From Phycisphaerae bacterium (GTDB taxonomy: Bacteria > Chloroflexota > Anaerolineae > 4572-78 > J111), in the NCBI GenBank assembly GCA_028285035.1, contig JANQQF010000049.1, positions 15,640-79,639 of the forward strand: a stretch of 64,000 nt of DNA. The letters are read 5' to 3'. Both the position numbers and the translations under genes were made by a program. The notes under the pieces are model-generated. The model searched no databases and was not told where the DNA came from. It saw nothing but the letters and a program-made list of their open reading frames with translations. Of this stretch, positions 34,818-43,053 are shown one piece after another (the stretch's first letter is position 1; every line of letters starts with the position of its first letter).

Positions 34818-36188
34818 ATGAGTAAGGTTCAATTTCCGGATGGATTTCTTTGGGGCGTTGCTACATCTGCGTATCAAATCGAAGGAGCTTGGGATGAGGA
34901 TGGACGGACACCGTCTATCTGGGACACCTTTGCAAAAACACCCGGCAAGACAAAAAATGGGGCCACGGGTGATGTGGCTTGCGATCATTATCATCGTTGG
35001 GCCGATGATGTAGCCTTGATGAAGGATTTGAATATCCAAGCCTATCGCTTTTCGGTCTCTTGGCCTCGTATATTACCAGAGGGTCGTGGTCGAGTTAATC
35101 AAAAGGGTTTAGACTTTTACAGCCGACTGGTTGATGGGTTATTAGAAGCCGGAATTACACCTTTAATCACCCTATATCATTGGGAACTGCCCCAAATCTT
35201 ACAAGATCAAGGTGGTTGGCCAAATCGAGAGACAGCCAGCGCTTTTGTTGAGTTAGCCGATGTCGTTAGTCGAGCCTTGGGCGATCGGATCTCCCTGTGG
35301 ATTACTCACAATGAGCCGTGGTGCGCCAGTTTGTTAAGCCACCAAGTCGGGGTTCACGCGCCTGGCTGGACCGACTGGAGTGCCGCCCTACGCGCTGCCC
35401 ACACGATTTTGCTTTCACATGGCCAAGCGGTTGGCTGTATTCGAGCCAATGTCCCAAACGCTATGGTCGGAGCCGCCCCTAACTTTGAGCCAGCCATCCC
35501 CATCTCGTCTAATCCTGCCGATTACCACGCTGCCCGTATTTGGGAGGGCTACTACTTCCGCTGGTTTATGGATGCACTTTACGGGCGGCATTATCCGGCC
35601 GATATGGTAGCCTATTACACTGAACAGAGTCACCTCCCCAATGGGTTGGACTTTGTGCAACAGGGGGATATGGAGACCATCGCCGTACCTATCGACTTCC
35701 TCGGCATCAACTACTACACCCGGCACGTTTCCCGAGCAGATAATCCATTTGAGGCACATAATCACACATTAAATCCAAACGCAGCATACACCGCAATGGA
35801 TTGGGAGGTGCATCCCGACACGTTTTACCGCCTCCTCAATCGGCTCCATTTTGAGTATGATATTTCTAATATGATGATTATGGAGAATGGTTGCAGTTAC
35901 CTACACGAACCCAATGAGCAGGGCGAAGTCAATGATCAAGAACGAATTCATTATCTAGCTGGTCATCTCAATGCCGTCCATCGAGCCATTCAAAATGGCG
36001 TGCCGATAACAGGCTACATGCAATGGTCGTTAATGGATAATTATGAATGGGCCGAGGGCTATACGCAGCGATTTGGGATGGTCTATGTTGATTATGAAAC
36101 GCAACAACGCATCCCCAAAGCCAGTGCTTATTGGTATCGGGATGCTATTGTGGCCAATGGATTTGAGGTAGGGGGGAATACCCTTTAA
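34818..36188 (+). CDS. GH1 beta-glucosidase
   Basis: A 456-residue family 1 glycosidase. FPDGFLWGVATSAYQIEGAW is the N-terminal signature, THNEPW holds the acid/base Glu, and MIMENGCSYL the nucleophile Glu. Hydrolyses cellobiose-like beta-glucosides, cytosolic. ATG 34818 is preferred over one at 34812 because the AGGAGA site then has normal spacing. Last gene of the sugar locus; followed by an 18-base inverted repeat. Confidence 0.95.
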   Translation: MSKVQFPDGFLWGVATSAYQIEGAWDEDGRTPSIWDTFAKTPGKTKNGATGDVACDHYHRWADDVALMKDLNIQAYRFSVSWPRILPEGRGRVNQKGLDFYSRLVDGLLEAGITPLITLYHWELPQILQDQGGWPNRETASAFVELADVVSRALGDRISLWITHNEPWCASLLSHQVGVHAPGWTDWSAALRAAHTILLSHGQAVGCIRANVPNAMVGAAPNFEPAIPISSNPADYHAARIWEGYYFRWFMDALYGRHYPADMVAYYTEQSHLPNGLDFVQQGDMETIAVPIDFLGINYYTRHVSRADNPFEAHNHTLNPNAAYTAMDWEVHPDTFYRLLNRLHFEYDISNMMIMENGCSYLHEPNEQGEVNDQERIHYLAGHLNAVHRAIQNGVPITGYMQWSLMDNYEWAEGYTQRFGMVYVDYETQQRIPKASAYWYRDAIVANGFEVGGNTL

Positions 36189-36209
36189 CATTATGTAGTT
36201 ATATTTTTT

Positions 36210-36273
36210 GACAAGATGCACAAGATTTTCAAGATAAAATAATAAAAATCTTATCAATCTTGTGCATCCTGTC
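36210..36273. terminator. 18-bp inverted repeat between convergent genes
   Basis: GACAAGATGCACAAGATT (36210-36227) pairs with 36256-36273 with one mismatch. The left arm is built of the word CAAGAT three times. It probably ends transcription of both the GH1 gene and the opposing thioredoxin-like gene. Confidence 0.6.
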
Positions 36274-36296
36274 TCATTGATGACTTTAAATATGGC

Positions 36297-36668
36297 TTAA
36301 TTGAATATATCTTGCAAAGCACCGGTTACAATCTCAACAGATTGAGGCCCAATAATTCGTTGCGTCTCTTGACCTTCATCATCAAAAATAAGGATCGTTG
36401 GATGCCCCTGAATACGATACCCCCGCATGATGGCCGGACCGTCTCCCTCAACGGCGTTAACCCGTTTAAAGGCAACTTCAGCCTTGTACTCATCTTCCAG
36501 CCCATCCACGATGGGCGTCATTTCAGCTCAAGGCGGTCAGTTGTCGGTGTAGACGTAGACCAGCGTGGGTTGTCCGACTTCAGCCAAATCTGGTGGCGGC
36601 GCATCACTGCTACTGCAGCCCATTAAAATGAGAGTAAACAACAAGATTAAAAAAATGAGCTTTTTCAT
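36297..36668 (-). CDS. thioredoxin-like lipoprotein, candidate UxxU selenoprotein
   Basis: Reading from ATG 36668 the frame gives a signal MKKLIFLILLFTLILMGC with lipobox LMGC (Cys18), a short linker, then TLVYVYTDN, TGA, Pro-Pro, TGA, AEMTPIVDGLEDEY and on to TAA at 36297. The two in-frame TGA codons (36537-36539 and 36528-36530, codons 44 and 47) fall exactly where a thioredoxin has CxxC; read as selenocysteine the motif is UPPU. The rest is an intact thioredoxin fold with GHPTILIF (cis-Pro). Total 123 residues. Loss of both Cys by chance mutation to TGA is unlikely. A SECIS-like hairpin follows. Would act as an extracytoplasmic thiol or peroxide redox protein. TGA is a normal stop elsewhere here. 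Confidence 0.75.
36500..36516 (-). promoter_or_regulatory. SECIS-like hairpin downstream of the TGA codons
   Basis: On the coding (minus) strand GCCCATC-GTG-GATGGGC forms a seven-base-pair stem with a GUG loop, beginning 11 bases after the second TGA and 20 after the first. Bacterial SECIS elements are short hairpins with a G/U-containing loop about 16-37 bases after the UGA; the loop here is 18 and 27 bases away. It overlaps coding sequence, as bacterial SECIS do. Confidence 0.45.
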
Positions 36669-36693
36669 AGTGCAAACCATTTGCTTAGAGTTT

Positions 36694-36717
36694 ATTCAAT
36701 TCTAAATCACCCAATTT
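36694..36717 (-). promoter_or_regulatory. possible promoter of the thioredoxin-like gene
   Basis: On the minus strand TTGACA (36722-36717) and TTGAAT (36699-36694) are 17 bases apart, about 25 bases before the ATG at 36668. Confidence 0.45.
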
Positions 36718-36792
36718 GTCAAGAATATAACACAGAAAAATTATTCGTGACAAAACATATTGGTTTACCGCTCTATCTTTTAAATCTTCCCC

Positions 36793-36840
36793 TTGACAAA
36801 CCGTTAAAAATCTCCTATACTCCTCACTGAACACCGTTCA
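36793..36840 (+). promoter_or_regulatory. promoter and TetR operator of the beta-oxidation operon
   Basis: TTGACA (36793-36798), 17 bases, TATACT (36816-36821), then TGAACACCGTTCA (36828-36840) across the expected transcription start. A half site AGTGTTCAG follows near 36862. The same motif recurs before the acyl-CoA dehydrogenase gene (37545-37559), which points to the adjacent TetR protein. Confidence 0.85.
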
Positions 36841-36880
36841 TTGCGAATATTTGTTGCGAGCAGTGTTCAGGACTCTGTTA

Positions 36881-37486
36881 ATGACAACACAAAACAGCAA
36901 CCTCAGACGAATGATTTTAGATGCCGCTCGCCAATATTTGGTAGAAGAAGGCTATCAGGCCCTCTCGATGCGGAAGATCTCGCGGCAGGTTGGTTGTAGT
37001 GTGGGCACCATCTACCTCTACTTTAAAAACAAAGATGAAATATTTCACGCCTTGATTGATGAGGGGTTTGAGCAGTTGTACACCTCATTTCAGGCGGTTT
37101 TGATGTCTCAATTTATTCCAATTGAACGGCTACAGGGTATTTGTCAGGCCTATATTGAGTTTGGTTTGAAGCACCCTGAGTATTATGAGATTATGTACTT
37201 GCAACATCCAATGATGGCTGCTCGCTATCCGAAGGAGCAATATCGACGAGCCAGACGTTTCTTGGAAATAACGGCTGAGACGATCGCCGATTGTGCCCGT
37301 AATGGCGGTCTACCCGTAGACGATCCGTATATGGACGCCACCCTGTTGTGGAGCGCAATGCACGGGATCACCTCATTGCTCATCAATGGGCGAATTGATG
37401 TAAGGCTGGATCGAGCGGTTTTGATTACGCAAGCTACTGAGCAGGCAATTAGCCGGTATAAGGTTGTAGAGCCACAACTGCCTTAA
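36881..37486 (+). CDS. TetR-family regulator of fatty-acid oxidation
   Basis: A 201-residue TetR protein. Helix-turn-helix: ALSMRKISRQVGCSVGTIYL then YFKNKDEIFHAL. C-terminal domain ends SRYKVVEPQLP and resembles TetR_C-type ligand domains (ILEFGLKHPEYYEIMYLQHP). ATG 36881 is used; an earlier TTG at 36851 would place the start inside the operator region. It is followed by the fad genes and probably derepresses them in response to acyl-CoA. Confidence 0.9.
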   Translation: MTTQNSNLRRMILDAARQYLVEEGYQALSMRKISRQVGCSVGTIYLYFKNKDEIFHALIDEGFEQLYTSFQAVLMSQFIPIERLQGICQAYIEFGLKHPEYYEIMYLQHPMMAARYPKEQYRRARRFLEITAETIADCARNGGLPVDDPYMDATLLWSAMHGITSLLINGRIDVRLDRAVLITQATEQAISRYKVVEPQLP

Positions 37487-37544
37487 AAAGGGTAAAATAG
37501 TAATTGGTAATCAATTACATAACAATAAATTTTTTTGCACAATT

Positions 37545-37559
37545 ATGAACAGTGTTCAT
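37545..37559 (+). promoter_or_regulatory. second TetR operator
   Basis: ATGAACAGTGTTCAT is a perfect odd palindrome centred on G, sharing TGAAC/GTTCA with the operator at 36828-36840. It lies 28 bases before the acyl-CoA dehydrogenase start. Confidence 0.75.
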
Positions 37560-37587
37560 TTATCAGAAAAATGAAAGGAAATGCATC

Positions 37588-38940
37588 ATGAATATGAGTC
37601 AAATTGCCGCAATGGGCAAGCTAATGGAAAAGATTGATATGGGGAAAGTGGCTGAATTGGCTGACAAAGTTGACCTGGGAAAAATGGTCGAGCTGCTGGG
37701 ATCGATGAAGCCAGAAGATATGGAAAAGATGATGAAGATGGCCAATGGGACAGCAAAACCCAAAGTTGCTCCAGAAGTCAACAGCGACTTTTATGACCTG
37801 ATGGATTTGATGAGTGAGGAAGATCAGGCCAAACTGATGGAAATCCGTAGCTTTATGGAGGCCGAGGTCCAACCAATCATCAATGACTATTGGGAGCGTG
37901 GCGAATTCCCCTTCGAGCTTATCCCAAAAATGGCCCCGGTGTTTGGCGATTTAATCAGCTTTGAGAGGGGTGAGTCAGCGATGTCCCCGATGATGTTGGG
38001 AATGTTTACTGTTGAGCTCTCAAAAGGCGATCCGTCAATCTGTACCTTCCTTGGTGTCCATTGGGGCCTGTGTATGACCTCAATCCATCTATTTGGTTCA
38101 GAGGAACAAAAAGCAAAATGGCTCCCAGCGATGACTCGTTTTGAGAAAATCGGCTCCTGGGCTTTGACCGAACCAGCGGTTGGTTCAGCAACAGCGGCGG
38201 GTCTGACCGCGACCGCAAAACGTGAAGGCGATACCTGGATTTTGAATGGCCAGAAAAAGTGGAGCGGAAACGCTACGTTTGCCGATGTTACTGTCATTTG
38301 GGCACGCGACTTGGACGACAATCAGGTCAAAGGCTTCTTGGTCGAAAAAGGCACCCCCGGTTACACTGTTGAAAAGTTGCAGGGCAAAATTTCTAAGCGC
38401 GTTGTTGAAAATGTCCTCATCACCCTGGACAATGTTGAAATCGCTGAGGTTGATCGCCTGCCTGGCGTCCGCTCCTTCCGCGACGTCGCCGAGCAGCTAG
38501 CTGTGGCTCGTGTGGCCGTGGCTTGGGAGGCGGTTGGGCTAGCGATGGGTGCCTATGAGCGCACGCTTGAGTATGCCAACAACCGTATTCAATTTGGCAA
38601 GCCAATTACAGGCTTCCAGTTAGTACAGAATGGCCTGGTTAAAATGTTGGGCAACATCACGGCAATGCAAGGAATGATGCTCCGGCTGGCACAACTGATG
38701 GAGCGTGATGGGCACATCTCCCACGAACGGGCGGCCCTCGCCAAAGCCTTCACCACCGAAAAGATGCGTGAGTCTGTGGCAATCGGTCGCAACTTACTCG
38801 GCGGCAACGGCATTTTGCTGGAGTATGAAGTTGCTCGCTACTTTGCCGATGCCGAGGCTGTGTATTCATATGAAGGCACCTATGAAATGAACACGCTCAT
38901 TGTTGGTCGATCAATTACCGGCCAGAGTGCGTTTGTTTAG
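37588..38940 (+). CDS. acyl-CoA dehydrogenase with N-terminal helical extension
   Basis: A 450-residue flavoprotein. The core has SWALTEPAVGSATAAGL, WILNGQKKWSGNATFADV and the catalytic-Glu region YSYEGTYEMNTLIVGRSITG, like glutaryl-CoA-dehydrogenase-type members. The first 70 residues are an extra Met/Lys/Glu-rich helical segment with a repeated unit: MGKLMEKI, MGKVAELADKV, LGKMVELLGSM, then PEDMEKMMKMANG; typical family members lack this. ATG 37588 has an AAAGGAAA site; an earlier GTG at 37552 falls in the operator. Second gene of the TetR operon, electrons go to ETF. Confidence 0.92.
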   Translation: MNMSQIAAMGKLMEKIDMGKVAELADKVDLGKMVELLGSMKPEDMEKMMKMANGTAKPKVAPEVNSDFYDLMDLMSEEDQAKLMEIRSFMEAEVQPIINDYWERGEFPFELIPKMAPVFGDLISFERGESAMSPMMLGMFTVELSKGDPSICTFLGVHWGLCMTSIHLFGSEEQKAKWLPAMTRFEKIGSWALTEPAVGSATAAGLTATAKREGDTWILNGQKKWSGNATFADVTVIWARDLDDNQVKGFLVEKGTPGYTVEKLQGKISKRVVENVLITLDNVEIAEVDRLPGVRSFRDVAEQLAVARVAVAWEAVGLAMGAYERTLEYANNRIQFGKPITGFQLVQNGLVKMLGNITAMQGMMLRLAQLMERDGHISHERAALAKAFTTEKMRESVAIGRNLLGGNGILLEYEVARYFADAEAVYSYEGTYEMNTLIVGRSITGQSAFV

Positions 38941-38954
38941 AATTACAAGATAGC

Positions 38955-39008
38955 AAGGTCGCAAAGTCACAGGGAAGCAAGGTAATCGCCCTATGACTTT
39001 GCGACCTT
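38955..39008. repeat. 15-bp inverted repeat in the beta-oxidation operon
   Basis: AAGGTCGCAAAGTCA (38955-38969) pairs perfectly with 38994-39008, with a 24-base gap. The left side is again made of words like AGCAAGGT and CGCAAAGT. Confidence 0.6.
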
Positions 39009-39152
39009 TTGGCACTTAGGATTATAATCGTTTAACACTTGGCAGAAACACGCGTCGGTGTTTCCCCCTAATATATTCGACAAAAAGACAAATACCCTCA
39101 CTCTCAAAATATTGTAAGCAACGGGGAGGGCAATTTACCAAAGGAGCTATAA

Positions 39153-41585
39153 ATGAGTCATCAAATCCAATCCGTCGCCGTGATTGGGGCGGGAACGATG
39201 GGAGCAGGCATTGCCGCCCACGTGGCAAATGCAGGCATCCCAGCGTTGTTACTTGATATTGTGCCCAATAAGTTGACCGAGACGGAAGAAAAAAAGGGAC
39301 TGACTTTGGATAGTCCTGTTGTCCGAAATCGCATTGTCAATGCAGGGCTGGACCGAGCTAAAAAGGCCCGTCCGGCTTCGTTTATGAGCAAGGATGCCGA
39401 GCGGCTGGTCACGGTTGGTAACGTCGAAGATGATTTTGATAAAATTGCCGAGGCCGACTGGATCGTCGAGGTGATTATTGAGCAGGTCGCGCCAAAACAG
39501 GCAATGATGGAACGCATCGAAGCGGTGCGTAAACCAGGCAGTATCGCCACCAGCAACAGCTCTGGTCTACCGATGGCCACCATCGCCGAAGGACGAAGCG
39601 ATGATTTCAAAAAGCATTTCTGCGGCACCCACTTCTTCAATCCCCCCCGTTATTTAAAATTACTCGAAGTCATCGCCACCGAAGATACTGACCCCGAAGT
39701 GCTCAAGACGATCTCCGCTTTTGGGGAAGAGGTCCTTGGTAAGGGTGTGGTTTATTGCAAGGATACCCCAAACTTTATTGGTAACCGCCTCTTCTCGATT
39801 GGCAACAGCTACGCGGTCAATTACGCCCTAGAAAATGGATATAATGTTTCTGAAGTCGATGCCTTGACTGGTCCGCTGATTGGTCGGCCAAAAACAGCAA
39901 CCATTCGCTTGCTTGATTTGGTCGGGGTAGACATCGGCGCGTTTGTCGCTCACAACTTACACGATCTCATCCCCCACGACCCCTATCGCGATGTCCTCCA
40001 TTCACAAAAGCTCGATGCTCTTTTCGAGGAAATGCTGGGCCGCAAATGGCTCGGTAACAAAACCGGTCAAGGGTTCTATAAAAAAGGAAAAGATGCCGAC
40101 GGCAAGCGCATCTTTATGACCCTCAATCTCGATACATTTGAGTATGAAGTGGCTGATAAAGTCCGATTTGAGTCGGTTGGAGCCGTGCGCAAGACCGAAG
40201 ATTTGGGCAAACGCGTTTCAGCCTTGCTGGATGATCAGTGGGCCGAAGATCGCGGAGCCCAATATGTTCGCAATTTGTTGTGCTACGAATTGAGCTACGC
40301 CGCTTATGTCGCCCCTGAAATTGCTCACAATTTGACCAGCGTTGATGATGCAATGCGCTGGGGTTTTGCCTGGGAAGCTGGCCCATTCCAATTGTGGGAT
40401 TTGTTGGGTGTGGCCGAGATGGTGGCTAAAATTGAAGCGGCTGGACATGAGGTCGCGGCTTGGGTCAAAGAAATGTTGGCGGCTGGTTGCGAAACGTTCT
40501 ACCAGACCGAAAACGGGCAGGTTTCAGGTTATTACGATTGGGATAAAAAAGGGTACGTGGCCGTCGAGCACAATCCCAAGCATCTGACCCTCACTGGACT
40601 ACGTAGTTGTGGTAGTGAATTGGCTCACAACGATAGCGCCAGTCTGCACGATATGGGCGATGGCGTCCTGCTCTTTGAATACCACGCCAAGATGAATGCT
40701 TTGGATGACGGTATCGTTGAGATGATTGGTCAAGCCCACGAAATGCTTAAAGAAGATCGATTTGTTGGTATGGTCGTCGGTAATGACGGGCAAAACTTCT
40801 CGGTTGGGGCCAACATCTTTATGATTGGAATGGCTGCGCAGCAGAAAATGTTTGATGATATTGATGAATGGCTCAAAAAGGTACAGGATGGCTTCTTGGC
40901 TTTCCACTATAGCCAAAAACCGGTTGTGGCCGCAGTCCATCAGCGAGCCCTGGGGGGTGGGGCCGAAGCGGCCTTTGGCTCTTCTCGTATCGTGGCACAC
41001 GCTGAGAGCTACATCGGCTTGGTTGAAGCGGGCGTTGGGGTTATTCCCGCTGGCGGTGGGGTCACCACTTTGATCCGCCGTATCATCTCCGAAGGAATGA
41101 AGTTGCAGCACGCCGACCCATTGCCGCTGGCCCAAAAGGTCTTTGAGAACATTGGAATGGGCAAGGTCAGCACTAGTGCCGCAGAAGCTCGTGAATTGGG
41201 CTATCTACAGCCAACAGATCGCATCGTTATGAACCGGGATCATCTGCTTTATGAAGCCAAGCAGGAAGTGTTAAGTATGGTGGCTGAAGGCTATGCCCCG
41301 CCAACCCCTGCCCGAATGTACGCGGGTGGTCGAGATTTGAAGGCCGCAATGATGATGGGGGTGTGGATGATGCAACAAGGTAATTACATCAGCGAGCACG
41401 ACAAGCTCATCGGCAACAAGTTGGCCGATATCATCTCCGGTGGTGATTTAAGCGGCGAACAGTGGCTCACCGATCAACACTTCCTTGATTTGGAGCGTAA
41501 AGCCTTCCTGGAATTAACAGCGACAGAACAAACACAGGCTCGGATCTGGTATATGTTGGAGAACGGGAAACCGCTACGAAATTAA
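39153..41585 (+). CDS. fadB: 3-hydroxyacyl-CoA dehydrogenase/enoyl-CoA hydratase (FadN/FadB-like)
   Basis: An 810-residue bifunctional beta-oxidation enzyme. The dehydrogenase comes first: VIGAGTMGAGIAAHVANAG (NAD loop), CGTHFFNPPRYLKLLEVI, FIGNRLFSI; two C-terminal dehydrogenase repeats follow to about 400. The hydratase is C-terminal (about 490-720): FSVGANIFMIGMAAQQKMFD and GGGAEAAFGSSRIVAHAES. This order matches FadN of Bacillus, the reverse of E. coli FadB. Converts enoyl-CoA to 3-ketoacyl-CoA. AAGGAG ribosome site; feeds the thiolase that follows. Confidence 0.93.
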   Translation: MSHQIQSVAVIGAGTMGAGIAAHVANAGIPALLLDIVPNKLTETEEKKGLTLDSPVVRNRIVNAGLDRAKKARPASFMSKDAERLVTVGNVEDDFDKIAEADWIVEVIIEQVAPKQAMMERIEAVRKPGSIATSNSSGLPMATIAEGRSDDFKKHFCGTHFFNPPRYLKLLEVIATEDTDPEVLKTISAFGEEVLGKGVVYCKDTPNFIGNRLFSIGNSYAVNYALENGYNVSEVDALTGPLIGRPKTATIRLLDLVGVDIGAFVAHNLHDLIPHDPYRDVLHSQKLDALFEEMLGRKWLGNKTGQGFYKKGKDADGKRIFMTLNLDTFEYEVADKVRFESVGAVRKTEDLGKRVSALLDDQWAEDRGAQYVRNLLCYELSYAAYVAPEIAHNLTSVDDAMRWGFAWEAGPFQLWDLLGVAEMVAKIEAAGHEVAAWVKEMLAAGCETFYQTENGQVSGYYDWDKKGYVAVEHNPKHLTLTGLRSCGSELAHNDSASLHDMGDGVLLFEYHAKMNALDDGIVEMIGQAHEMLKEDRFVGMVVGNDGQNFSVGANIFMIGMAAQQKMFDDIDEWLKKVQDGFLAFHYSQKPVVAAVHQRALGGGAEAAFGSSRIVAHAESYIGLVEAGVGVIPAGGGVTTLIRRIISEGMKLQHADPLPLAQKVFENIGMGKVSTSAAEARELGYLQPTDRIVMNRDHLLYEAKQEVLSMVAEGYAPPTPARMYAGGRDLKAAMMMGVWMMQQGNYISEHDKLIGNKLADIISGGDLSGEQWLTDQHFLDLERKAFLELTATEQTQARIWYMLENGKPLRN

Positions 41586-41720
41586 GAGATTGGGAGATTG
41601 GCGATTTGGATGATGGCAGATTTACCACCCTTCCAATCAATCTTCCAGCCTTCCAGAATTCACACATTTACGAAACTTTAAATTGTTCGAACCCTATAGC
41701 AACCTAATTGGAGGTCTATT
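41586..41720. other. spacer with word repeats
   Basis: AGAGATTGGGAGATTGGCGATTTGG (as short words) runs left of ACCCTTCCAATCAATCTTCC and TTCCAGCCTTCCAG, loosely complementary. No gene. TTGGAGG ribosome site of the thiolase ends the spacer. Confidence 0.4.
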
Positions 41721-42899
41721 ATGCGAGAAGCAGTCATCGTCAGCGCCGCCCGAACGGCGATTGGTCGAGCGAAAAAAGGAACATTAAAAGATTATCGCCC
41801 GGAGGATATGGGCGCGGCAGCCGTGGCTGAGGCGGTTAAACGAGCTGAGGGGTTAGACCCAGTTGACATCGATGATGTGATTATCGGCTGTGCGATGCCA
41901 GAGGGCGAGCAGGGCTTAAATATGGGGCGCAATATCTCGCTACGAGCGGGGTTGCCAAATACGGTCGCAGCCCAAACGGTCAACCGCTTTTGTTCATCCG
42001 GGGTGCAAACTATTGCCCTCGGTGCCCAGCAGATTATGACCGGAATGGGTGATGTGATTGTTGCTGGTGGGGCCGAAAGTATGAGCGCTGTCCCCATGAC
42101 TGGCTTCAATTTCCGCCCTAATCCGTGGCTGGTCGAAAATATGCCAGAAGTGTACATCAATATGGGCTTGACCGCTGAGAACGTTTCAGCCGAATTTAGC
42201 GTCAGCCGTGAAGATCAGGATGAGTTCGCCGCCCGCTCTCACGCCAATGCGCTGGATGCCATTGCCAATGGCCGCTTCCAGGATGAAATTGTGGCTTTGG
42301 ATGTCGAGCAAAAGAGCGTAAAAAATGGTGAGGTTGTCACCAAAAATATTACATTTGAGGTTGATGAGGGTCCACGGGCTGGCTCAACCCCAGAGGTTTT
42401 GGCTAACCTGCGCCCCGTCTTTAAAGTGAATGGGACCATAACTGCTGGTAACTCTTCACAGATGAGTGATGGGGCCGCCGCCGTGGTCGTGATGTCCCGC
42501 GAGAAAGCAGATGAACTCGGCTTGAAGCCAATGGCTCGTTTTGTCAGCTTTGCTGTTGGTGGGGTTCGTCCCGAAATTATGGGTATCGGCCCGGTCGCAG
42601 CCATTCCCAAGGCTCTCAAATATGCTGGCTTGACCATCAACGATATTGAGTTGGTCGAACTGAATGAAGCCTTCGCCGCTCAAGCCGTCGCCGTCGTCCG
42701 AGAGATGGAAATCGATATGGACCGCGTCAATGTCAACGGCGGGGCCATCGCTCTCGGCCACCCGCTCGGCGCAACCGGGGCCAAGTTGACCACCCAGCTA
42801 CTGTACGAAATGCAACGTCGTGGCAACAAGTATGGTATGGTCACAATGTGTATCGGCGGGGGAATGGGTGCTGCCGCAATTTTTGAAAACTTGAACTAG
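41721..42899 (+). CDS. fadA: acetyl-CoA acyltransferase (3-ketoacyl-CoA thiolase)
   Basis: A 392-residue thiolase. [18 protein letters not shown] carries the nucleophile Cys; [11 protein letters not shown] and [18 protein letters not shown] and [12 protein letters not shown] the other catalytic signatures. Cleaves 3-ketoacyl-CoA to acetyl-CoA and a shortened acyl-CoA. Last gene of the operon, with a strong terminator after it. Confidence 0.95.
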   Translation: MREAVIVSAARTAIGRAKKGTLKDYRPEDMGAAAVAEAVKRAEGLDPVDIDDVIIGCAMPEGEQGLNMGRNISLRAGLPNTVAAQTVNRFCSSGVQTIALGAQQIMTGMGDVIVAGGAESMSAVPMTGFNFRPNPWLVENMPEVYINMGLTAENVSAEFSVSREDQDEFAARSHANALDAIANGRFQDEIVALDVEQKSVKNGEVVTKNITFEVDEGPRAGSTPEVLANLRPVFKVNGTITAGNSSQMSDGAAAVVVMSREKADELGLKPMARFVSFAVGGVRPEIMGIGPVAAIPKALKYAGLTINDIELVELNEAFAAQAVAVVREMEIDMDRVNVNGGAIALGHPLGATGAKLTTQLLYEMQRRGNKYGMVTMCIGGGMGAAAIFENLN

Positions 42900-42919
42900 C
42901 CCACAGTTGGTAGTTTCTT

Positions 42920-42955
42920 AAACGGCAGTCGCAGGTTGCGACTGCCGTTTTTTTT
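42920..42955 (+). terminator. strong intrinsic terminator of the beta-oxidation operon
   Basis: AAACGGCAGTCGCA (42920-42933) pairs perfectly with TGCGACTGCCGTTT (42937-42950) with a three-base loop and eight T. Confidence 0.95.
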
Positions 42956-43053
42956 GGAGGACTCGTCCCCAAACCTACACCAAATCCTCACAAAATCTTC
43001 ACAATCCTACGATAATCTCCAAGCAAATATCAACTTATGATTGCAAAGGATTT

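Noticed and set aside
36297..36521. Treating the thioredoxin-like gene as a 74-residue fragment or pseudogene
   Set aside because: The frame upstream of ATG 36521 is intact back to a lipoprotein signal except for two TGA codons located exactly at the CxxC positions.
36500..36540. An altered genetic code with TGA as Trp
   Set aside because: TGA ends other genes in the window (for example the EamA transporter), and Trp at both CxxC positions makes no sense.
40599..41135. Long antisense frame inside the FadB-like gene
   Set aside because: It has no ribosome site or recognisable domain and mirrors a well-supported gene.
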